Below are positions 11,048 through 22,190 of a stretch of DNA of 64,000 nt, one piece after another (positions within the stretch are counted from its first letter, which is position 1; the number at the start of each line of letters is the position of its first letter). The stretch comes from Euphorbia lathyris (Eukaryota; Streptophyta; Magnoliopsida; Malpighiales; Euphorbiaceae). The translations under genes were made by a program, and so were the position numbers. A model generated the notes under the pieces. That model ran no database searches. It was not told the DNA's origin and worked only from the letters and a program-made list of their open reading frames with translations. The DNA lies in contig NC_088915.1 of assembly GCF_963576675.1 (NCBI RefSeq), forward strand, positions 84,391,501-84,455,500. Reading direction: 5' to 3'.

Positions 11048-12528
11048 ACCATAGATATAATTAACTCGAACATGTTTGGTTCATTTTTTTTTTTTTAATA
11101 TGTTTGGTTCATTTTTTTTTTTTAATTTGGTTCATCTATTTTTTTTAAGGTGGTTGGTTAATCTGTTTAGCACCCAATAAAAGTTTAATATATAATTATA
11201 CACTTCAACTCGACACTTTTCATTGTTTAGCACCTAAACTTATCAATTTTAGACCCTCAAGACCCTTATTTGGCAGGCTTCAAAGGGGGAATGCCTCCAT
11301 GTCATATCAACTTGAAGTACTCTAAATTCCAAATAAGAGTGTGAAACGTCTAAAATGAACGTGTACAATGTACCGAACGACAACAAAAACGTCAATTTAT
11401 GTATACAATTATGTATTAAGCCAAAAAAAAACAGCAAAAAGAACTAAACAGCCACGTTATAGATAATTTGTAGGGATAAGGTCCAAATTTTTTCCTATCG
11501 TTTTGGGAAAAATGCAAATTTACCTATAATGTATGAAATAGTAAAATTTTACCTCAACATCTCCAAGTATGATCAATTTTACCCATACCTAATAGAAAAT
11601 GTGAACATACTAGTTTCAACGTTATTTGACGACCACATCGAACCTTCCAAATAAGTTTGTTGATAAATTGAAATGGTTTAATGCATTTAATCAGGTCAAC
11701 ATACTACATGTTTTTGGCAAAAAAATTTAGATTAATTTATACGTTGTAGGCTTAATTTTTTAGATTTTAAATTTTTTTTTTTTTTTTTTTTTGGAATTTT
11801 CACATGTTTTGATGTAACTATGTTTGCAACACAATGAACATTTTAGATAAAATAGATGTTTAGAATGTTCGATTTGACAGTAAATAATAAGTCAAATAAC
11901 GGCAATACGTTCAATTTTTTGTCAGATGAGAGTAAAATTAATTTTAGATATATTTGAATTAATTAGATAATATATGAAAGTATATACTTAATTCTAAATT
12001 AAAAATTTAGTTGATTTGATGAGACTTGTTAAAAATATTTTGTAATTATATATTTCATTAAAAAATTCAAACATTAAATATAAAATAAAAAAAAAAAATT
12101 AAATATCCTAGAGGCGGTTTAACCACCTTTATATAAACATTGTTGCTGCTTGAAATGCCGCAAACCGTCCCAAAACCGTCGCTACTGTCGATAAAGTATA
12201 TAAATTTCGGCGCTAAAAGCTCTGATTAGGGCAAAATTTTCGCTAGTTTCTACTGTCGATAAAGTACATAAATTTCGTCGCTAAAAGCTCTAATTAGGGC
12301 AAAATTTTACCATGTCATACCTTATGAGTAAATCTGCAATTCCTGGAAAACTACAGGGTCATTTTCTATCTTAAAATCGTCTAATTGCTCCATATAATAG
12401 AAATGAAATAAACAACCCAATCTTGCAAAAATCCCCATAACCAATTGGATAAATCTACATCATCTAAATAACATTATAGCTCAGAGTTTGATACAATTTC
12501 ACATAATTACCATAACCAGTAGCAGTAA
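11048..12528. other. Intergenic AT-rich DNA downstream of the deaminase gene, with a 68-bp tandem repeat
   Basis: No gene was recognised. At 12182-12317 a 68-bp unit starting CTACTGTCGATAAAGTA and containing CGCTAAAAGCTCT is present twice. It is preceded by GGCGGTTTAACC / AAACCGTC words at 12112-12180 typical of a foldback or CACTA-type MITE. The outer sequences (GGTCCAAATTTTTTCC at about 11481 and AGGGCAAAATTTTACC at about 12295) suggest that 11470-12350 may be one element. Confidence 0.4.
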
Positions 12529-15500
12529 TCATAGGTCTAGTTCCTTAGCAGCAGACTTGAAAATCTGAGCCAAGTCTTGCTTCACTTCATCACCAGCAAA
12601 TATGTATTCAATCCCATTTCTAGCCAGCTCAAACAATTCCTTCTTTCCAAGACCTTTGTAAACATAAGATCATAAGTTAAGCTAGTTTGATCTGATTAGA
12701 TTCCGACTATAATAACACGATTTACTGAGACAATCAGACTGGCACACGATTATCATTTACAGAGATAATCAGACTGGTTAAGCTAGTTTGATCTGATTAG
12801 AAGTGACAATTTCCGACTATAATAACATGATTTACAGAGACAATCAGACTGGCACACGATTATCATTTACAGAGACAATCAGACTGGTTAAGCTAGTTTG
12901 ATCTGATTAGAAGTGACAATTTCCGACTACAATAACACGATTTACTGAGACAATCAGACTGGCACACGGATATCATTTACAGAGACAATCAGACTGGTTA
13001 AGCTAGTTTGATCTGATTAGAAGTGACAATTTCCGACTACAATAACACGATTTTCTGAGACAATCAGATTGGCACCCGATTATTATTAGAGATAAGAGTT
13101 GATAAAGTCCAACTCTATCTTTTTGTTAAATTGGTTAACCGTAAATATAGGATTTGTGTATATCTTAGTTTGTTAACAAGTCTATCTAGTATCAACCTCT
13201 GTACTCTTTATATACGTTTAAACACTAATGAAAGAATTATCTCTTCTATACGTTTATACAAAACCTGTGTTCATTAGGTTCAAAGCCTTAGTTGAAAAAT
13301 ATTTTGAAAAACAAATAAAAACTCTATACTCTGACAATGGGGGCGAATATGAAGCCTTAGCCTCCTTACTCACAATTGATGGAGTCTGTCACTTAACTTC
13401 ACCCCCTCACACTCCCGAACACAATGGTTTTGCCGAGCGACGTCATCGTCACATAGTTGAAACCGGCCTTTCCTTATTGTCTCATGCTCACCTTCCTATG
13501 GAATTTTGGTCTTATGCCTTCACAACTGCCTCATATCTTATTAATCGACTTCCTACACCTACTCTTACAGGAAAGTCCCCATTCCACTGTCTATTTAACA
13601 CTCCACCAAACTATCTCAAACTTCGTAGTTTCGGTTGTTTGTGTTACCCGTGGCTTAAACCTTATACCTCACACAAACTAGACCCAAAGTCCAAACCATG
13701 TGTGTTTATTGGGTACTCTAAAACTCAAAGTGCTTATCATTGTTTAGATCCATCCACAAATAGGGTCTACACATCTCGTCATGTTCGGTTTGTAGAAACC
13801 GAATTCCCGTACATTCGTTTAACTGCATCTCCTATGCTTCCTCCAACACCCTCACCAGAAATTTGGTGCCCATCTCCTATCATTTTACCCATTATTCCAA
13901 ATTCTACACCACTACCTCAACCTCACCAGCATAATCATCACAGTCTTCCTCCAACACTACTTGCCACAAGCCCAACACCTCCCACTATCCCTGCCAGCTC
14001 TGACACTAATGTACAAAGCCAAACCACCTCGTCGCCCTCTCCACCCCTTACTGAACAGCAGCCCACTATCAGCTCCCAACCCACCCCATCAACCCACTTC
14101 ACTACACCACCAAACCTACCCTCTCCTCCAACTCAACCTACTGCCACTAACACCACACAACCAGGGACTATTACAAGGTCCAAAAACAACATCCGCAAAC
14201 CTAATCCTAAGTACGCACACAATACCTCGGTTCAGCCTCGCCTCACAGAACCAAAAACAGTAGCCCAAGCATTAAAAGATCCACTTTGGAGAAAAGCAAT
14301 GGAGGAACTTGACTCACTTCAGAAACTTGGCACTTGGGATTTGGTTCCTCAGACACAAACTCATAACCAAGTAAATTGCAAATGGATTTTTCGTATTAAA
14401 TACACTAAGAACAGAGAAATTGAGAGGTACAAGGCTCGGTTAGTGGCAAAGGGATTTCAACAGAGACCGGGCATTGACTATACCGAAACTTTCAGTCCAG
14501 TAGTTAAGCCGGCTACAATTCGCACATTGCTAAGCTTAGCGGTCACCAAAGGTTGGCATCTTCGACAAATTGATATCAATAATGCCTTCTTGAATGGTAC
14601 TCTACATGAAGAAGTATTTATGTCACAACCTCCTGGCTTTGTTAACTCTAATTTCCCTACTCATGTATGCAAGCTAAAGAAGGCCATTTATGGTCTTAAA
14701 CAAGCTCCACGGGCATGGTACACCGAGTTGACAAATTTTCTGCTTGGCCTTGGTTTCAAAAGAGCAGTTTCAGACACCTCACTATTTATTTTACACTCCA
14801 TGCCTCATCCAATTTATCTCATTGTGTATGTCGACGATATAATTGTAACTGGTCCTAGTGCTTCTGACCTTGATTTATTTGTCAGGGACTTGGCTAACAG
14901 GTTTTCTTTGAAGGATCTTGGAGACCTATCATACTTTCTAGGCGTTGAAGTAATGCCAATATCTACTGGATTATTTTTAAGTCAAAGGAAGTACATATTG
15001 GACCTCCTTGAACGACTCGGCATGCAGGATGCGAAGCCAGCCCCTACACCCATGATAGTCACACAAACTTTAACTGCAACTTCAGGTACTCCACTCGATG
15101 TACCCAAGGATTATCGGGCAGCCGTTGGTGGTCTCCAATATCTCACCTTGACAAGACCTGATGTTGCATTTGCAGTCAACAAGTTGTCACAATTTATGCA
15201 TTGTCCGACTAGTGATCATTGGTGTGCTCTAAAACGTCTAATGCGTTACCTGTGTGGCACACTAGATAAAGGGGTTACAATCTATCGTGAGTCATCACCT
15301 ATTCTTCATGCTTTTTCTGATGCTGACTGGGCAGGAAACAAAGATGATTATACATCCACAATGGGTCATGTTGTGTTCTTAGGCCGAACCCCCATCTCAT
15401 GGAGCTCGAAGAAACAAAAATCACTAGCTCGCTCCTCCACAGAGGCCGAGTACAGAGCAGTGGCAGCAACCACAGCAGAATTGATGTGGGTCAGGAACTT

Positions 15501-18500
15501 GTTAACCGAATTGGCTGTCCCTGTGTCTCAAGTTCCAGTTATTTATTGTGATAACCTAAGCGCCACTCACTTAAGTGCAAATCCGGTGTTCCATTCAAAA
15601 ATGAAGCATCTTGCCATTGCGTTTTATTTCATTCGGGAACAAGTGCAAAATGGTTCATTACGGGTCACACATGTTCCAACCGGGGATCAACTTGCCGATT
15701 TCCTCACAAAGCCACTCTCTAGACCACGACTTGATGTTTTACTAGCCAAGATCGGACTCACCGAAAGGCCGTCCAACTTGCGGGGGCATATTAGAGATAA
15801 GAGTTGATAAAGTCCAACTCTATCTTTTTGTTAAATTGGTTAACCGTAAATATAGGATTTGTGTATATCTTAGTTTGTTAACAAGTCTATCTAGTATCAA
15901 CCTCTGTACTCTTTATATACGTTTAAACACTAATGAAAGAATTATCTCTTCTATCCTGATAATTATCATTTACAGAGACAAACAGACTGGCACACGATTA
16001 TCATTTTTCTTACATTTCTATTATTATATATAATCATGTAAAATATGTAAATGATATAACATGATTTTAACACGATAACCTGAATTGCTATTTGATCTTT
16101 AATACATCCAAAATCAACATTACACATACCGAATGCCGACGAAGCAATGCTGTATTCCTTTGAAAGACTGGTGGAGAAAACCCCAGAATCATCTGTGCAC
16201 AAGATTATTGGATGCTTTGCGTTGTACAAATCGGCTGCATGAAGAGAACACACAAATTATCGAAGTTTATACAAGGGTAGGAGTTACGCCTTTATTAACA
16301 TGGTATAAAAATCTGTATTCAATGTCGGGTCACACCTAGATTTTTGCTTGAAGCACCAGATGTTTTTGGACGTGACCGTGTTAGTATTGGGCTTTGGAGA
16401 CTTATAGATCTATTTTTTGGGCGATTAGGGTTTCTTGAGGAGTATAAATATAGCCTCTTTCTTTGTAATCCGGATCTCTAAAATCATAGTAAAATATCCT
16501 GGCTTGGTAGTGCCCCCAGACCTAGTTATTCAAATTGAGTGGCGAACTGGGTAAATAATTCTTGTGTGTTTGTTTGTGTTTCGTTTATCGTAATTGCATT
16601 AGTTCCTATTAGGTATCTCACATTGCTTAATTAGGAAGCTATACGACTCCTTATATATGTGAATCGATCCTACTAGTTTGAGGTACTTTTTGAGGTGAGT
16701 TAGCCTTTATTTACAGTAATCAAGTAAACTGGATCGATTTGTTTATTGATTGGTTCCAAAAATGATTTAACAGAAACCAAACACTAACCAAAATGATGAA
16801 TATCTAGCGAAGAAATCGTGTTGGTCCTGATGTTGGATGTCAAGCAAATCTCAACCTGAAACAATGAGCGAAAGCGCAAAAAGAAAATGAAATTAGACAA
16901 TGAAATAAATGAAAAACAAAGTTGTTGTTAATGAAAGAAGAGTACAGCATCATTACACATAAAAAAGCATAAGAGAAAGTACATTCTAGAGGTGAAACCA
17001 AACATAAGTTTCGATGCAAACAAAAACTCACAACGAGATTTCAATCCCCAAAAGAGCTAACTAACTAGGATCGGATAGACAAGAATCTTTGCAAAACAAA
17101 GTTGTAAAGACCCAACTCCAGTTTCAAACAATCCAAATATAAATCCGATTATTCAGTTGAAGTACCCCAAAGAACACAAAGAAGCTCTCACGGAAAAACC
17201 CGCAAAGCAATCAATTAGATTGATAACGATAAACTTCTTACTTGTGTTTTTAGGGTGTTTAAATACGAAAAGAAAAGAATAAATAGAAGACTAAAATAGC
17301 TCAAACCATTGAATTACTAAACTTAAAACTCCTAAGGCTAAAATGTAATTGTCCAAAATTAAAAATAACAAAACTCGTACAACTACAATTAAGATTCGCA
17401 TGGAGTGAACATAAAGCTGGTTCGCATGATTCAACACTCGGATTAAGGTTTGTAGTAAAACCCAGAGCGAAATATAACACTCAATACGAATCTCCAAACT
17501 TGATCTGGCCTTTTGATCTGTCCTTGGTTGGGACTTCAAGTTAGCAAAATTAGTACATTTCATCTTAAATTTTACATATTGAAAATGTTTAAGTTCTACC
17601 GGAATTTTGGATGATTTTAACTTCCCAAAAGCTTCCTCGCTTAAGCAGCATGCATGACCAATTCTATGGGGGAGAAAATCAAGCATCATTCGGATCTCTT
17701 CATGATTAGGCACCTACAAATCACTAGGTTATGAAAACAAACCAATAAGTTAAATTTTATTGTAACAAAAAAATAGAATTTCAGACAGGCACTTGAGGCA
17801 ACAACGTACCTCTCCACAGTGAAGTGTTATGTAGAGGCCTTGCTCCTGGGCAAATTTCAAAGCCGGAAAGAATGTAATCCTGTTAAGATGCAATGGTGGA
17901 TTTTGAACTTTGTCTATTGTAAGGAATCATTGGAATAAAATAAATCCATAGCACATGAACAGTAGTGTTACTAATATTATGACCCTTAAACTTCGTTTAG
18001 TAACACAAAAATCCTTGAACTTTACATCATTTCGTTATTTTATAAGGGATTTTCTTTGATTTGGACTTTAATATTAAATAATATAGAGTTCAAAGATTTT
18101 CATATCAAAAAATGAAGTTTAGGGGGCCATAATGTTAAGAGCAGTATAATTCAAGGGCCGTGGATATATTTTACCCGGAATCATTGACAATAACAAACAA
18201 GTAAGTACCATTCACCAACAATAGGATTTCCAGAAAGGTCAATGCCAACTACACCTAAATCTCTCATTTCTAGGGCAAGCTTAACCTATAGAAGGCATGG
18301 AAGGAGCAATTAGAACCCTTAACCAGGGTTAAATCGCACTAACAGTCATTTAAGTTTGGACAATATTCTAACAAGGTTATAAAAGTTCGTTTTATATTAG
18401 CAAGATAACCCATCTGTACATTTTCTACCAATAAAATCATTTTGGGCATTTTAAGGCCAAATTTCTCCGGAAATGCTGCCTAGTACGATTAGTCAATTCA

Positions 18501-21273
18501 ATTAGACCATGTAAGCGCCACATGTATTAATTTACTGCCCCGTGGCATCCATTTTCTCTTATCTCCCGACCTTTATTTAGCCTCAGCCGATTACACGGAG
18601 TGTGGCAGTAAATTAATATATGAGACACTTATGTAACTTAATTGAATTGACTAAGCGTCCTAATTAGCATTTCTGGCGAGAATCTGGACTGAAAATGTTT
18701 AAAGTAACTTTATTGGTACAAAAAAAAATTGATAAAATGAGCTTTTGTGACCTTATTGGACATTCTTCAAACTTGAGTGACCGTCGGTGAGATTAACCGC
18801 CTTAACCAGTATACAACTTATATGCTGAAAAACTTAAAAAAACGTACAGTTTCCATAGCAGCTTCCGTGCTCTCACGCCGATCAATACTGAGAAGAAGTC
18901 TAACGTGTATCTTTCTCCTTTTAGTATCATTCAAAGGAATTGAATTCATGGAATTTTTAGCATCCCAGTTATGAGAAGTTAAATTCACCTCAACTTCTGT
19001 AACTTCTCTTAAGCCTTTCACCACTGCCTCCATGTAAGAACGTTTGGTCATTCCTTTAGAATCATTTTTCTGGATCATACAAAACCACCAAAAGCTTCAA
19101 TTATCAATTCAAACTATGCACTGTTTTGATGGTAAATCACACCGGCGGTCACTTAAGTTTGGACAATGTCTCAATAAGGTCGAAAAAGTTCATTTTGTAT
19201 CATAAAATAGCTCATGTTTGCATTTTGCATCAATAGAGCTACTTTGAACATTTGTAGGCCAAATTCTCGACGTAAAATGCTGATTATAATGCTTAGTCAA
19301 TTCAACTAGGTCCGTAAGTATCACATGTATTATTTTACCGTCATGTGACATCCATTTTCTCTTATTTTTCAATCTTCATTTAATCTCAGTTAACCTAAAA
19401 CTTACACCATAGATACCGTATCTTAGGTTAGATTAATTCACTCTAATCTATAAGATTAGAGTTGTTGAATAAATAATGGTTAGATACCCTATCCTAGGTT
19501 AGGTTAGTCCACCCTAGAGTTAGCTTAGTTCACTCTAGAGTAGCTAACCATAAATAGGGTATCTAACCATTATCTATGGTGTGAGGTACTTTTACCTAAC
19601 TTATGTTAGCTTAATTCTCACTAGTCTGACTAGAGTGGACTATCCTCAGGGTATTTAATCATTATCTATGGTATGACTTAGCCGCCCTATATAAAAATCT
19701 GTTTTTAATGGCCTGAAAATTGATCACGCATTCGGACGAGAATTAACCTGAAAATGTTTGAAGTGACTTTATTGGCATAAAATGCAAAGATGAGTAATTT
19801 TATTCATACAAAATGAACTTTTATAACCTTATTGAGATACCAAACTTAAGTGAATGTCGGAGCGATTTATCCCAGTTCCGACACAATCGAGAACAACAAG
19901 AATCCACTCAGTACCTTTGGAGTTGTTCTTAACTCCAGATATACAACATTCTCAGAAGCAAAATCTTCAATGACCTGTTTTGGGAAGAATTGAAAAATGA
20001 GAGCTCATTTATGAACTTCTGTAAAGGAGAAAAGCTCATCAAAGTACAAGCTGGCATACTTCTTTTGTAATCCTTGTAACAGTATTGTGATCGGTGGTGA
20101 CTATGTGAATGAGGTCAAACAACTTGAAGACTTCATGCAGAGAACGGTCATCTGAATGGAAATGAATTGAGAATTACCAATTTCACACACACACAAAAAA
20201 AAAAAGATAGAGAAAAGGAGGAAACAAAACAAATAATATTTGAGGATGAAAAAATACAACTTATAATGCAAATTAAATGAGTAAAATGCACTGATAGTCA
20301 CTGAAGTTTGAAGTCTGTTTCACTAAGGTCATTAAACTTCATTTCCTGTCAATCAAATCATTGAACTTCACATTTGCTTTCAATAAAGTCACTTCGATCA
20401 ATTTGTGTACAACCCTTTAGAATATAGAAATGACACAGAGAACAGTTAACTATATGCCAAGTAAGCACCTGGCTGGCACTTTTATGACTGATGCGGAAGA
20501 CAAGTGTCATATATTATATCCTTGTCCGGCAGGGCATGACACTTAGTTACCAAAAAAATCAATTGTTTTGTGGAACGCCAACATTTTGGTGAGTATTCAT
20601 ACACAGAATGACTTTGTTGAAATCAAATATGAAGTTTGAAAGAAAATGAAATTCAATTATGTTGGTGAAAATTTACCCCATATTAAAGCCATAGGATAAT
20701 GAGCACACTTTTCACTCACAGAAGCCAAATGTTTTTTCCTATCATCAATTTTGGTCATCGAATTTATGAAATTGAAGATTGAATAAAATGTACATCTTCT
20801 TTCTCGCATTTTCTCAGCAACCAAACAAGCCAGTAGAAATGAACAAGAACATAATACCTTTCATGATAACACGTTCCACATCTGAGAACTCAATTACACC
20901 CATTTCCCCCAAAATTCTAGCAAGTTCACTACAAATAAAAATGAAAAAAAAAACAAAATCAAACTTCAATAACTCAAAACAGAGAGAAATTGAAGGGGAA
21001 ATCATGAGATCAAAAGCTTCTCAACATAAAATAACAATTGCAGACTACAAAAAACAAATCAGCAGGGAAAACAAGTTCCAATGATCATCACATTCTTAAA
21101 TTAAGAAAGAAGACAAAGGAAAGCGATAGTGGGAGTGAAGAAACATACAGAAGAGTGGAGTTTCTGATTGAGCCATTGAGGTGAGCATGAAGTTCAACCT
21201 TGGGCATAGAAATCCACCACTCCATTTCTGAATCGGTGTTTCTCCGAGGACGATGTTGTTGAGCTGCGTTCAT
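12529..21273 (-). CDS. MAPDA: N6-methyl-AMP / adenosine deaminase-like protein, complete 11-exon gene
   Basis: Exons (minus strand): 21149-21273, 20858-20928, 20060-20151, 19915-19974, 18848-19069, 18209-18285, 17810-17879, 17600-17713, 16789-16855, 16130-16234, 12529-12653 (TGA at 12529-12531). Every junction is GT-AG and phases agree, giving 1128 nt and 375 residues with no internal stop. Visible motifs are the metal-binding pair in PKVELHAHLNG (H29, H31), LHCGE before exon 8, HRIGHA in exon 8, and the catalytic CTDDSG in exon 10. Length fits plant MAPDA. Known role of the family: cytosolic removal of the N6-methyl group from N6-mAMP to give IMP, cleaning up RNA-derived modified nucleotides. 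The first ATG (21273) gives a 16-residue extension before the conserved MEWWISMPKVE; the ATG at residue 17 is an alternative start. The last intron is about 3.5 kb because of a copia insertion. Confidence 0.93.
12676..13083. repeat. 110-bp tandem repeat array in the last deaminase intron
   Basis: Units starting GTTAAGCTAGTTTGATCTG begin at 12676, 12777, 12887 and 12997, so spacing is 101, 110 and 110 bp. Each unit contains CCGACTA-AATAACA-GATTTAC and two copies of ACAATCAGACTGG. The fourth unit is cut by the copia element at 13084. Its remainder resumes at 15962 and continues to about 16005. Confidence 0.88.
13084..15961 (+). mobile_element. Internally deleted copia retrotransposon in the last intron of the deaminase gene
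   Basis: The right LTR is 15789-15961 (173 bp). The left LTR is 13084-13249 and lacks the last few bases. Target duplication ATTAT lies at 13079-13083 and 15962-15966. The polypurine tract CTTGCGGGGGCA precedes the right LTR. LTR ends read TA...TA instead of TG...CA, consistent with transitions at both ends. Primer site, gag, protease and the front of integrase are missing: the left LTR joins directly to integrase. The element runs antisense to the host gene. Confidence 0.88.
13228..15807 (+). CDS. Truncated copia polyprotein: integrase (partial), reverse transcriptase, RNase H
   Basis: 859 codons without a stop. The first residues come from the left LTR and the deletion junction, so the ATG at 13228 is probably fortuitous. 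Domains in order: integrase core with TLYSDNGGEY (about D36) and HNGFAER (about E70); a Pro/Thr/Ser-rich linker (about 200-320); reverse transcriptase from ALKDPLWRKAM, with the YVDD active site at about 534-537; and RNase H with SDADWAG and STEAEYRA, ending in DQLADFLTKPL. The stop lies in the right LTR. Reverse transcriptase and RNase H look complete, but integrase lacks its HHCC part and first aspartate. It may be expressed or simply be a young deletion derivative. Confidence 0.9.
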   Translation: MKELSLLYVYTKPVFIRFKALVEKYFEKQIKTLYSDNGGEYEALASLLTIDGVCHLTSPPHTPEHNGFAERRHRHIVETGLSLLSHAHLPMEFWSYAFTTASYLINRLPTPTLTGKSPFHCLFNTPPNYLKLRSFGCLCYPWLKPYTSHKLDPKSKPCVFIGYSKTQSAYHCLDPSTNRVYTSRHVRFVETEFPYIRLTASPMLPPTPSPEIWCPSPIILPIIPNSTPLPQPHQHNHHSLPPTLLATSPTPPTIPASSDTNVQSQTTSSPSPPLTEQQPTISSQPTPSTHFTTPPNLPSPPTQPTATNTTQPGTITRSKNNIRKPNPKYAHNTSVQPRLTEPKTVAQALKDPLWRKAMEELDSLQKLGTWDLVPQTQTHNQVNCKWIFRIKYTKNREIERYKARLVAKGFQQRPGIDYTETFSPVVKPATIRTLLSLAVTKGWHLRQIDINNAFLNGTLHEEVFMSQPPGFVNSNFPTHVCKLKKAIYGLKQAPRAWYTELTNFLLGLGFKRAVSDTSLFILHSMPHPIYLIVYVDDIIVTGPSASDLDLFVRDLANRFSLKDLGDLSYFLGVEVMPISTGLFLSQRKYILDLLERLGMQDAKPAPTPMIVTQTLTATSGTPLDVPKDYRAAVGGLQYLTLTRPDVAFAVNKLSQFMHCPTSDHWCALKRLMRYLCGTLDKGVTIYRESSPILHAFSDADWAGNKDDYTSTMGHVVFLGRTPISWSSKKQKSLARSSTEAEYRAVAATTAELMWVRNLLTELAVPVSQVPVIYCDNLSATHLSANPVFHSKMKHLAIAFYFIREQVQNGSLRVTHVPTGDQLADFLTKPLSRPRLDVLLAKIGLTERPSNLRGHIRDKS
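16320..16620 (+). mobile_element. Probable LTR fragment in intron 9 of the deaminase gene
   Basis: GGGCTTTGGAGACTTATAGA leads to GAGTATAAATATAGCC (TATA-like) and CTTTGTAATCC, the layout of a copia LTR promoter region. The downstream part contains GTGCCCCCAGACCTAG and GGCGAACTGGG. No partner LTR or coding region is present, so it would be a solo LTR or fragment with undefined borders. Confidence 0.4.
19400..19680. repeat. AGGTTAG / AGTGGACTA inverted-repeat cluster in intron 4
   Basis: Several partially complementary copies of TTAGGTTAG-TA-TCACTCTA and TAGAGTGGACTA occur, with GGTTAGATACCCTATC between them. It corresponds to the hairpin cluster at 2190-2350 in the left gene copy. A degenerate foldback element is likely. 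Confidence 0.5.
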
Positions 21274-21483
21274 TGCTGCTGGTAGTGAGTAGTTCTCTTC
21301 TTTACTAGTCTCGGCTAAGAGTCAAAACTTGTTCTGTCTTCCTCTTTTTCTGTTTTATTTTCTTCCAATTCCAGCTATGGCGTTTTTGTTCCCATCTATT
21401 AGCCCAATCCCCAATTTTGGCCCAATAAAAAAGTGGGCCAAAAAGCCCATTATAAAACAATTTCATCAAAACATTATAAAAAA
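21274..21483 (-). promoter_or_regulatory. Deaminase promoter with four TGGGCY (site II) motifs
   Basis: Upstream of the deaminase start, TGGGCC/T motifs lie at 21401-21406, 21419-21424, 21434-21439 and 21444-21449, counting both strands. Site II elements of this kind are known TCP-factor targets in promoters of plant housekeeping genes. ATTATAAAAC lies just beyond (about 21450). The whole interval between the start codon and the Mutator element is only about 210 bp, so the MULE may define the upstream limit of the promoter. Confidence 0.6.
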
Positions 21484-21954
21484 GGGACATTTACAAAACT
21501 AGCACCTTTTAAGGTGTTAGTTTTCTTTTCTAACTTATTTTGAAAAACTCACCAAAACTAACACATTTCATTAACTAAATTCCAACATTATCTTGTCACT
21601 AACACTCTGCTATCTAACATTCGAACTTCCATCTCTCTAACCTAACACCCCGTTATCCCTCTCTCTAACTTTCTGGCGATTCATTGCGCGATTCTGTATA
21701 TTTCATCCGGCGAATCTCTGTTACTTCGAGTGGACATGGCGAGAACACGAAGCTCAGACAACGAATCGAATTCAGAAGAAATGGCGAAAAAGAGGGTAAA
21801 TAACTTGACTTTACATTTGCTATTCTCTCTTGTATTGTATTTACATTTGCTGGGTTCTTGTATTGTAATCTTTCGTTTCGTTTACTTCTTCTGGTGTTAG
21901 GGTTTATCTGGGTTTATCTGGGTTCATCTGGTGTTAGGAAATTGTTCGGTATGG

Positions 21955-22190
21955 TCGAAATGCGTCGATATGTATGTTCTATCGACAACCTAATTGTAGA
22001 TAATACATAGATATAGACAGCCTAATTGTTGATGGAACGTCTATTTGCCGATAGAACATAGATATCGACTACCTAATTGTCGATAGAACATAGATATCAA
22101 CTACCTAATTGTCGATAGAACATAGATACCGACGACCTAATTGTCGATAGAACAGAGATACCGACGACCTAATTGTCGATATCTCTCTTA
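21955..22190. repeat. Tandem array of TATCGAC/GTCGATA words in intron 1 of the ULP gene
   Basis: About six imperfect units of roughly 40 bp contain GACGACCTAATTGTCGATA and GAACATAGATA. Each unit holds complementary TCGATA / TATCGA words that could pair. A second, different array with the same words lies in the last intron at 25065-25235. Confidence 0.75.

Noticed and set aside
12676..13083. CRISPR-like or centromeric array
   Set aside because: Four adjacent 101-110-bp units without spacers inside a plant intron; it is an ordinary minisatellite.
13228..13300. ATG at 13228 as the true start of the copia protein
   Set aside because: The first residues are translated LTR and junction sequence. 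Real copia proteins start with gag, which is deleted here.
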